The translations under genes and the position numbers were made by a program. Below, piece by piece: positions 50,001 to 58,918 of a stretch of DNA of 64,000 nt. Every line of letters begins with the position of its first letter. Within the stretch, counting starts at the first letter, position 1. The stretch lies in contig BDSL01000009.1 in the NCBI GenBank assembly GCA_003116995.1, positions 930,001 through 994,000 of the forward strand, written 5' to 3'. The notes below the pieces were generated by a model. That model saw only the letters and a list, made by a program, of their open reading frames with translations, was not told the origin of the DNA and searched no databases. Source of the DNA: Yamagishiella unicocca (taxonomy: Eukaryota; Chlorophyta; Chlorophyceae; Chlamydomonadales; Volvocaceae).

Positions 50001-53000
50001 TACAGTGCAGCACGCCCTCATCCCCCTTCCTCCTCTTCTTCTTTCTTACAATCGGCCCCCCCCAAGGCCCCACCTCCCACCACGGGCTTTCCTCCCGTGG
50101 CAACCTCCCGCTCCACAGGCCCCCTGACCCACCGGTTGGTTTGGACCCGCCCTCGTCCCGCTCCTCGCCGCCGCCGTCACTGTCCGCCGCCGCCGTCGCC
50201 ACCGCCACCAGCGCGTCCAGCCCGCCGGAAGCGGCGGGGGACGCCGCTGCCGACATGGCGCCGCCGCCGGCGCCAGCACCCGCTGCCGGATGCTGCTGCT
50301 GCGACTGCTGGCTGCTGGCGTTACCCGCTCCCGAAGCCCGCCTCGACGGCGGCGGCAGCGGCGGCAGTGGCGGCGGCAGCCGCACCGCCGGCGGCGGCGG
50401 CGGCACCGGCCAGTCCTCCGGATCCACATTGTACGGCAGCCACTGCACGCGGCCCTCCCGCTCCTCCATCTTGAGGTCGATCCACTCGGTGGCCTCGTCC
50501 AGGTGGTACCACAGAAAGTGCTTGCCGGTCTCCTCGTCGTACCGTTGTACGTCAGCGTCGTACCACTCCCAGTCGTCGCACCAGTACACGCGGCAGCAGT
50601 GGCCCACGCAGGCTCGGGGGTCCGAGCTGGCGGAGCCGTGGGGCAGCCGCTGCCTCGGGCGCTTGGTGATGTAGGCGAAGAGGCCCTTGCGAGTCACGGG
50701 GTCCAGGTGGAAGAGCCGCAGCCGCTTGACGGGACCGTCGTCGGCAGCGGCAGCGGCGGCGGCGGCGGCGGCGGCGGTGTCAGCGGCGGCGGCGGTGTCA
50801 GCGGCGGCGGCGGTGTCAGCGGCGGCGGCGGTGTCACCCGCCGCCACCAGCGCTGTGGGGTCAGCGGCGGCGGCGCCGTCAGTCGCCGTATCGGGCGCTC
50901 CCGCGGCGGCGGCGGCAGGGGCGGCGGCGGCGGCGGCGGCGGCTGTGGTGGTGTTGTCGGTGGTACCGGCGGCCGGGGACGGCTCCCGGCTAGGTTTGCC
51001 GTCGCGTCCCTCTTCCGTGCCGCCGCCGCCGCCGCCGCCGCCCATGGCCTGCTCACTTGCCCCCCCGGCTGCCCCGGTAGCTGCGTCGGCCACCCCAGGC
51101 AGCCCAGGCAGCCCAGGCACCGAGTCCACGTCCATAGCTTCGGCGCTTTGCTCGCGGCTGGCGGCCACCCTGGCTCCGACTGCCTGCTCCGAGGCCTCAG
51201 CACCCTCAGCGGGCTCAGCCCCCACCGCCTCTCCGCCTGGTGGCTCGGAGCTGGCGCCGCCGCCGGCGCTGCCGCCTCCAGCCTCTGCCTCCATCTTCAC
51301 CACCACGGTCGCAGCGGCCTCCCCCTCCTCCTCGCCCCGCTCCACCTTCCCCTCGCTCCCGTCCCCGGCAGCAGCAGCCTCCTCGCACTCCTTGCCCCCT
51401 TCTCCCTTGGGCTCCTCCTTCCCCTCCTTCTCCCCCGCCGCCGCCTCCCCGCCCTCCCGCTGCTGCGCCTCGCGCCACTCGGTGTACGCCTCGTGCTGCG
51501 CGGCGTTCGCCATCAGCTTGGCCAGCATGTTGCGGTCCACCTTCTTGTCGGACAGCAGGTCGCCCACCTGGCAGGTGGCCGCGCCGGCCTCGTCCTCAAC
51601 CCTGGACACCGGGTGTGGTACAGTACGGGCGGAAAGCGAGTGAGAGGGGTAAAACCCCGGCGGGGAAAAACCCTAGCTCCCCGCGGTCGCGGTTGCAGGA
51701 TGGTGTAGGGTGCGGGGCGACCGGTGAGCCGGGGATGAACGCGCGAAACACACGTGTTAGGTAAAGCCGTCCTCCAATGTCCAATCAGCTTTCCGGGCGA
51801 GGTTTCTTTCTCCTCCTCCGATGTGTTTTTCTCTTCCCCCCCCCCGCCACCCGCTTCAGCTCCCCTCGCACCACAGGCTGGCCTTCCACTTCTTAGCGTC
51901 ACCGCGGCCGCAGATCTTCTCGAAGTTGGACACCGGCATGACGGCGTCGTTGTACTTGACCCGCTGCGTCCGCAGGTACAGCAGCGCCCGGCGCCCGCAG
52001 CACACCACCCGCAGCTCCTCAGGCAACCCAGCGGGCATCGGAACCAGGTCCACCTCAGCGGGGGGACCGGAGCTCTCGGCGGCGGCGGCGGCGGCCGCGG
52101 CCGCCGCTGCGGCGGCCTTGTCGGCCTTGCTGGTGCCGCCGCCTCCGCCGCCTCCGCCGGGTCGTGAGCCGCCGCGGCCGCCGCGGCGCTTGCCGCCGCC
52201 GCCGCCGCCGCCGCCAACGGCTCGGGGCGGCGGCTCGGGGCCATTGGGGCCGGCGGCGCCGGGCGGTGGGGTGGGTGGTGCCACGGGTATCCAGAAGCCC
52301 CGGAGCGTCGTGTAACCCGTACCTGCTCCCACACGGTGGCGGGCGAAACACGCGCGGTGATGGTCAAGAGACGCAAGAAAACTGGCGTACGGGTGATGGG
52401 TAAAGGTATAACCCGTACGGATGCACGGCGGTCACCGTACGGATGTACGGCGATAAGCTCGCAAGAGGTGAAGCGGGGCGGTGTCAACGCTGGTTGACGT
52501 ACGTGGGGCCGTGTGGGAGTGCCGTACGTGCCGCGAGGCAGCCAGCCGAGGCGGGGGAGCAGTTGGGGCTCAGGTTCAGGGAGGCCACCTGGCCCCACCA
52601 CATCATCAGGCCACACCACCCCACCACCCCACCACCACACCACCACACCACCCAGCCAGCCACCCAGCCACCCAGCCACCCAGCCACCCACCCACCCAGC
52701 CACCCAGCCACCCAGCCACCCACCCACCCACCCACCCACCCACCCACCCACCCACCCACCCACCCACCCAGCCACCCACCCACCCACCCACCCACCCACC
52801 CAGCCACCCAGCCACCCAGCCACCCAGCCACCCAGCCACCCAGCCACCCACCCACCCAGCCACCCAGCCACCCAGCCACCCAGCCACCCAGCCACCCAGC
52901 CACCCAGCCACCCAGCCACCCAGCCACCCAGCCACCCAGCCACCCAGCCACCCAGCCACCCAGCCACCCACCCACCCACCCACCCACCCACCCACCCACC

Positions 53001-55514
53001 CACCCACCCACCCACCCACCCACCCACCCACCCACCCACCCACCCACCCACCCACCCACCCAGCCACCCAGCCACCCAGCCACCCACCCACCCACCCACC
53101 CACCCACCCACCCACCCACCCACCCACCCACCCACCACCCACCCACCCACCCACCCACCCACCCACCCACCACCCACCCACCCAGCCACCCAGCCACCCA
53201 GCCACCCAGCCACCCAGCCACCCACCACCCACCCACCCACCCACCCACCCACCCACCCACCCACCCACCCACCCACCCACCCACCCACCCACCCACCCAC
53301 CCACCCACCCACCCACCCACCCACCCACCCACCCAGCCACCCACCCACCCACCCACCCACCCACCCACCCACCCACCCACCCAGCCACCCACCCGTGCCG
53401 TGTGAGATGCGCTCCAGCTCCAGCGGCTGCGCCCTGGCGCACCCGCTGTCCAGCTGCGGCACCCCCACGGCGGGGCGGGGACGGTAGGGCTGCGCGTTCC
53501 ACAGCCCATTGACGGAGCCGTCGTTGTCGGCCAGCTGGCCGGGGGCGTCCCGCAACCGCTGCACGCCTGGGGGGCAGCGGAGGAGCAAGAGCCGGAGGAG
53601 GGCGAGGAGGGGCGGCGGGGGGTAAGATGCGGGGAAACTCGGAGGGCGGCGGGGGAAAGGGGCGGGAGCGGGCGGTCACCGGGGGGCACGAGGTTAGAAA
53701 AACACACACTAGGCGTGTATCCGTCCCGGGGCGCGACCGTGAGGCCATAAGGCCCCTCTCTAGGTCTTCTACCCTCTCCTCCAATAACTACGGTAGCGTT
53801 TATCTTCCTCTCTCGGTCGGCTCACGGGTTTCTCCCCCACCCTCCGGCTGCGCCATCACCCGGGGGAGGGGCTCTCACCCGACAGCTTGGGGTGCGGCTT
53901 GCAGTGCTTCGGGCAGAAGCTGATGATCCGCAGCCCCTTGCCGTTGTTGACGTCAGCCATCTCCATGTGCAGCCCCGCCATGCGACCACACAGCGGGTGG
54001 TAGGCCTGGTAGCAGTTGAGGCACTGGATCTTGGCGCCCATGCGCTGCCGGCACAAGCAGCAGGACAGCTCCCACCGCTCGCGCTGCACCCCTACAATGT
54101 TATCCACCGGCTCCATCCTGCGAGGCGGGGACATGAGAGGAAACCCGGAGGCAGCTACTAAGCAGGAAAACCGATTAGGGGACATTGGGGGGCGGAGGGG
54201 GATTACAGCCGGCAGGGTGACGAGGAGGCCCGTGAGCAGACGCATGGAGAGGTGGGGAGGGGGGAAAGCGCCCGCGGTGGTGGGGCTGGTGGCGGGCGTG
54301 TCGGCATGTTGACGTGGTAAGCAAAAGGTATGTTCGGGCTGCAGCTCCGAAGCTGGCGGATGGTGGAAGGTGCGTTTGGGGCGACCATGGCAGCCGGCGG
54401 CCCAGCGGGGAGGAAGTACGGCACACGTGGCACCTCCCCTCCCCCCTCCCCCCCTCCTGCTAGCGCCCAAAACCGGTTCTCCTGCTAGCGCCCAAAACCG
54501 GTTCTGCGAAAAGTTTACGTGCGTCGCGCGGGGTCCTCGCTTCCTTTCGTCTCGCCGTAGCCGATATAGCTTAGCCGCCAAAGGTCATATTACGACCTTC
54601 GGCTTTCGTATCCCCAACCCAGTTCTCCCGCATGCATCTCAAAACTTCTGCTTTAAACGATTTTTTTCGGACATCCACGGGTTTCCCTCGAATCCCCCCC
54701 TCCCCTCCCCCCTCCCCACCTCCCCTCCCTCCTCTCCCGCAGCCGGCCGGCTCCCCTCCCCTCCCGTCCCTGGCCCCTCCCCACCTCCCCTCCCCTCCCT
54801 GCCCCCTCCCCACCTCGCCGGGTCCAGGCAGGTGACCTCCGGTATCCACTGCATGCACGCGGCGTGGCACCACAGCCCGGGCAGGGTGGCGGGCTTGAGT
54901 GCCCCGCCAGCCACCGGGCACAGGCAGCACTGCGGTTCGGGGCGGCCGGGCTCCTTGAGCTCGCAGGCGCGGCACAGCCACATGTCGTCCAGACCTGGTT
55001 TCGGAGAGGGCCGGGGTGGGGGGCCGCAGGAGGGGACCCAAAAGGTGGGGCAGGAGTGGCAGGGGTTCGCGGGGAGGAGGCAGCAGGCGCGTTTCCCCGT
55101 TGCCTCCCGCAGCTCACAGCCACCCGCCCTCACAGCCCCCGCCCTCACAGCCCCCGCCCTCACAGCCCCCCGCCCTCACAGCCCCCCGCCCGTTCAGGTT
55201 TTTATGCAACCCCCCCGTTCAGGGCTCCAGCCTGCGCCCACCACGAGAATGCGCCAGCTAATATACCTATGTCGGGAAACCGTTCTACATGCCGCCGCCC
55301 CCTTTACTGCCCCCGCAGACTCACCGGGCGCGTCCGGTATCCCGTAGCACGTCTGGTGCACTGTGATGCCGCACGCATCGCACGACACCAGCTGATCCGT
55401 GTCGTAGTCCAGGTCGCTGTCGCACACGCAGCAGCGGTCACCAGCCCACTTGACGCGCACCGGGGTGTACAGCGCGGGCGACAGCACGTCCAGCCAGGGC
55501 TCGGCGGACACGGG
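43967..55514 (-). CDS. trithorax/ATX-like histone-lysine N-methyltransferase (PHD, SAND, Tudor, SET)
   Basis: Chromatin enzyme transferring methyl groups from AdoMet to histone lysine, by family probably H3K4. Exons, high to low: 55514-55325, 54994-54814, 54117-53879, 53566-53393, 52322-51872, 51601-50133, 49852-49338, 49173-49079, 48678-48450, 47995-47730, 47403-46218, 45568-45487, 44550-44438, 44131-43967 (1784 residues, phases agree). Order: PHD (CCVCDSDLDYDTDQLVSC), extended PHD (CCLCPVAGGALKP, then CCLCRQRMGAKIQCLNC), SAND-like with KKWKASLW, Tudor-like (CRVYWCDDWEWYDADV), second Tudor-like, second SAND-like (KKWKVTLRVL), a Cys-rich HRPGCMCVICK patch, then SET with GIHGWGVFA, GRFTNHSC, ELTFDYRF and post-SET CRCGAPNC. 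All expected AdoMet-site and post-SET cysteine motifs are present. The first exon opens in phase 0 from an acceptor, so the N-terminus lies upstream, perhaps in 58919-62415. The exon 48678-48450 end has an alternative donor. Confidence 0.92.
44366..44430 (-). repeat. 20-nt repeat at the donor of the second-last SET exon
   Basis: CCTTGCCCCCCTTCCTCCCC-type units (plus strand) start a few bases inside the intron after the exon ending at 44438. Confidence 0.7.
44658..44720 (+). repeat. two (TG)n microsatellites
   Basis: Two TG dinucleotide runs separated by about 25 bases, in an intron of the SET gene and just before the dispersed element at 44754. Confidence 0.8.
44754..44946 (+). mobile_element. 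~192-nt non-autonomous dispersed element, copy A
   Basis: Starts GGGTTCGAGGAAGACCCGTG, contains the imperfect palindrome AAGGTCGTAATATGACCTT, and ends near GACGCACGGAAACGTTTCGC. A reverse-complement copy of the same length lies at 54505-54695. Both are in introns of the methyltransferase gene. No coding capacity. Its type (MITE-like, SINE-like or other) is not established. Confidence 0.8.
45961..45987 (-). repeat. dispersed element, reversed end fragment
   Basis: GCATCCACGGGTCTTCCTCG directly beside the 22-nt minisatellite in the SET intron. Confidence 0.6.
45981..46217 (-). repeat. 22-nt minisatellite at a donor in the SET gene
   Basis: About eleven copies of a 22-base unit starting immediately after the exon that ends at 46218. 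In transcript sense each unit begins GTGGGGGGTTTGCGAG and ends CCGCAG, so each carries both a donor-like and an acceptor-like end. Confidence 0.9.
47001..47036 (-). repeat. (CAG)12 coding repeat, polyglutamine
   Basis: Twelve CTG on the plus strand, read as CAG on the coding strand, giving a polyglutamine run in the low-complexity region before the SET domain. Confidence 0.85.
47996..48245 (-). repeat. 11-nt minisatellite ending at an acceptor in the SET gene
   Basis: About twenty copies of GGGGCAGGTGA (plus strand). In transcript sense the array reads CACCTGCCCCT and runs straight into the acceptor of the exon that starts at 47995. Confidence 0.88.
52607..53392 (-). repeat. 785-base G-rich minisatellite at a donor in the SET gene
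   Basis: Pure CCCA and CCCAGCCA units on the plus strand. In the transcript this is (GGGT)n mixed with GGCT, beginning at the donor of the exon ending at 53393 and filling most of a ~1.07-kb intron. All six frames are open through it, which explains the long spurious Thr-His-Pro or Gly-Trp-Val ORFs here. Confidence 0.95.
54505..54695 (-). mobile_element. ~192-nt non-autonomous dispersed element, copy B
   Basis: Reverse-complement counterpart of 44754-44946, same length, with scattered substitutions and the same central palindrome. It sits in the intron between the two PHD exons. Immediately next to it (54456-54504) is a doubled 25-base CTAGCGCCCAAAACCGGTTC unit. Confidence 0.8.
55123..55195 (+). 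repeat. 15-nt minisatellite in a SET-gene intron
   Basis: Five copies of a CCGCCCTCACAGCCC-type unit between the two PHD exons. Confidence 0.8.
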
Positions 55515-56174
55515 CTGCGGCGACCCACGGGTCGGGGCGTGTCAGTCCAGGGGGGGACGAAGGCGGCGCCCGCGTGCGAGGTGTGGGGGGGGTATGGAGC
55601 GCTGCTTGGGTGGTGAGGAAGCGGGTGCGACGTGGTGCGTGTTTTGTGGAAGTGTTTGTGGAGGCGCAAGTGCGGAGGCGTGGTGAGGGGACAGCTTGGG
55701 ATTTAGAGCGCGCTGTGCTGGGGCCGCCAGATGTTTCTGTAGGTTTTGACTGACGCGGCGGTGAGCGTGAGCACAGAGGAGCTCGCTTTGCGGCTTCACG
55801 CCCCTCGCTTACCGCTGCGGCGTCCGCCGTCCTGCCCCGTGCGTCTTCCGGCGGGGCTGGGCGGCTGCCTGGTTGGTCGGGCGCTTCGCCCCCGTTTCGG
55901 AGTCCAGGGAGGACGAGAATGGTACTAGGCGCGCTGATGCTGACGACCAGGGAGGGTTCAGGCGTGCCGACTGCCCTCGCTTGCTCCTATCAGCATACCA
56001 TAATGCGGCCGCACATGTTCCCCAACCCGTCCCTGTATCAGTCGCATCCGCACGCGCCGTCTTCAGAGTGAACCGCGTCCAGGCATCGGGGGGCACGCAG
56101 ACTGGCGGCGGGTACAGCACCGGAGGAGCGAGGGTCCCACCAGCCGGGCTGCATCAGCTGCGACCCCGCCGCAC

Positions 56175-56260
56175 CGCATTGAAGTGATCTATCGCGTGGT
56201 TATGGTATTCCAGGGTTTGAATGAAGTGATGTATCGCGTGGTAATGGTACTTGTGGTGCG
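56175..56260 (+). repeat. 41-base tandem duplication
   Basis: TTGAAGTGATCTATCGCGTG followed by GTTATGGTA recurs about 41 bases later as TGAAGTGATGTATCGCGTGG with TAATGGTA. Confidence 0.7.
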
Positions 56261-58590
56261 GGTGGTGTGGCTACCTATCATATGGTGTGATGCGAATGTG
56301 GGGGGCACCAGTGGGGGTGAGACACCGTGCCGGTCATTGGGCGCGCGGGATCATGAGTACGACGTCACGGATAAGTACGGAATACGACAACAAGTCTGAC
56401 GCGGGGATCGCCCCAGCGCGCGTTGGTAAGGGGCCGTCAAGTCCCTCAGGGCCACCACAAAGAGTCGTTGCCGCCGCCGGCAGAACACACAGGCAAACGT
56501 GTGCTAAGAGCGGCATGAGAGGCTGTGTCTAGCATGGCGCAAGCAGCAAGCGAGTACACCGCCTGTACGGCGTGCCATAAGAGGGATTACGGAAGCCCTA
56601 CGGCAGTCTCACTTGTTGCCTCTCAGCAAGCCCGCCCCGCAGGCCCCTCTCCGGCCAAAACCCAGAGCCGGGCCGAGCCGGTCGATGCTCTTCGCGTCCC
56701 TCCCTGGACTCTCTCTACCGTGGCGCCGCTAGCTTCCATCTGTACGGGTACCCAACCGCCCAACGGAACAACGGCCAGCACCCAGCAGCCCGCTCTGGTG
56801 CACACAGGGAGGCCATGCAGCGCGAAGCGCCCTGGGCGGTGCCTAGTTAGGCGCCAAGGTACCATTCGGCGGCGGCTTAGATCATGCGGCCGTTTCCCGG
56901 CCCCCAAAGCTGGCGTGTGTTAGGGTGGTGTGTTTCAGGGTTTAGAGAAAATCGCATCCCACCCGCGAAGCACACCCGGCGCCTGCGCACACCCGCTCCC
57001 ATGCCGCTCGACACGAACTGAAACACACACACACACGCGGACACGTTTACCCGTCACTGCATTTCGCGGCCCACCTGTACATCCAGCTGTATACGATCAA
57101 CACACTCGCGCACGCGCTGCATGGCGCGGCACACACTACAGACGACAAAACACGATACGCTCACACCGCCGTACGTACGGCGGACGTCACCTCTCAGATC
57201 GAAAAGAATACAGACTATACAGCACGACACAGCACTCAACAGCACGTCCCGCTGGTCGGCTATCTTGGGGTCGCATAGGGCCCCTCCGACCCGGCCCGCC
57301 GCCGCCGGCAACAGACACACGTAGGGGGCCGCGGCCGCAGCGGCGGCCGCCGGTGCCGAGTGGCGCTCATCCTTCGCGCCGATGTACGGCGGGCTTCTTC
57401 AGGATTTTTGGCACGTACGGCGCGGCGTCAGCACTTGGGTGAAAGTACACGCGACGGCATACACGTGCAAGGCCGCAACCGTTGTCTAACAGAAAAACAG
57501 TTTTCAAAAGAAATCCTTGTTTCAGCTACTGCCGCGCGGCCCACAGCAACCCTAACCGAGGCCTTCAACTGCGGCCCCCGGCTGGGTGCGCGAGAGTGGC
57601 GTCAGCACACGTGGACAAAAAAAAGCGGGGAGGGGTAGAAATCCTCTCTCCCCTAAACCCTCCCTCGCATGTGCGCTCTGCCGCCATCACGGCGCTCCCA
57701 GCGGCATTGGACAGGGTGTGTGTGTGTGGCCGCGAGCTGTCTACGCGCGCGAGCAAACGAGGTTTCGACCAGGGACAAACCCTAAACGTAAGAAAAGCAA
57801 ACAGGCAACCATGCGCGCCGGCGCCCGTTGGGACCACCTACTGCACGTCTTTAAGCGCCGTAGTCAGCCCCCACGGGCGGGACCGGCACCCGGCACACCG
57901 CACACGACTCACTCTCACAGCTCCCTCACCCATGCCACGCTCAGCACGTTTTGGCTCCGTAACCACCAGTAGTGCGCAGTTCTTTTAGTTTGGACGGTCC
58001 CACGGGTCGGTCCCGGCGTGGTGGGTGGGCAGCAGTGACAAGGGCAAATCAATTCAGAGCAGGGACGGCACCCCAGCCCCAGCCCCGCCCCGGCACTGCC
58101 CCGCCCTGCGGCAGCAGCAGCAGCCGGGGAAATGCCTCCGACGCGCGCTCCGGCCCAGCCACCACCACCACAATACGCCACCAACCGGCCTCCTCCTCCG
58201 CGCTCTCCGCTCTGCGCCACCTGCCGCCCGCACCTGCCATCCACGCACAAACCTAGCAGCACGTGTGCGTCTCCTGCCGTGCCCACTCGCCAATCCTCGC
58301 AGCCGCCTGCCAGCCCCCGTACCCGCCCTTCAAAGGCCCCCTCCCAGAAGACGTGATTACATATACAACGGCGGCGTGGCGCACGCCGCGTTGGTGGTCC
58401 CCCAGGCGAAATCGCCGTCACCCACCCCTCCCCCTCGTCCCTCCTTCGTCCCCCCCTCCTCCTCCCCCTCCTCCTCCCCCCCTCGTCCTCCCCCGCGCCC
58501 AGGCCACAGCGCCTAATCAGGATCGCTGTCTCGCGTCGGGGAAGCTCCATTTCCCGGTGAGCTCCCCCCTCCCACCTCCCACGCCCGTAC

Positions 58591-58626
58591 AGTTCTTTCG
58601 GGCATCCACGGGTCTTCCTCGAACCC
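58591..58626 (-). repeat. dispersed element, reversed end fragment
   Basis: GGGCATCCACGGGTCTTCCT then CGAACCC. All other copies of this end sequence found in the window lie in introns. Confidence 0.65.
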
Positions 58627-58918
58627 CCGCGCAGTCCCGACAACCCGTCCTGTCCCGCCACCCATCCCCGCCACCTAAGCCCGCCATCGTCATCGCCATC
58701 AGGTCACAGCCGACCAGCCAACAGCCGCTTGCAAATCACGTCCAATAGGAGGCGCATCAGGTGGTGGTGTTGGGACCCAGCGTATCGGAGGCACTTCCCC
58801 GGCTGCTGCTCTCGCCATCCTCACCGCCGTCCCGGCTGCCGCCGGCACGCGCGCGGTCAGAGGTCCGGGCGGGGCAGTACTCGGCCTCGCCGTCCCCGTC
58901 CCCATCACCATCACTCAC

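Larger units (their letters stand above)
55515..58918. other. 3.4-kb intron or intergenic region inside the methyltransferase locus
   Basis: No conserved coding segment found on either strand. It holds a 41-base duplication (about 56175-56260), CA-rich stretches (about 57020-57060) and an intron-type dispersed repeat at 58591. The exon before it ends in phase 0 at a GTGAGT donor and the exon after it opens in phase 0, so it can be one intron. Against this, the exon frame can also run on to a stop at 58757, and a TGTAA lies at 58357-58361. Confidence 0.5.

Noticed and set aside
52488..52582. Extra exon of the SET gene (VASLNLSPN frame)
   Set aside because: It has a CAG acceptor and a GTACGG donor, but joining it breaks the phase needed by the SAND exon at 52322. 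Direct joining of 53393 to 52322 is in phase.
51513..53784. Very long ORFs of Gly-Trp-Val or Thr-His-Pro repeats on both strands
   Set aside because: They arise from a CCCA-type minisatellite with no stop in any frame. The surrounding exons join in phase without it.
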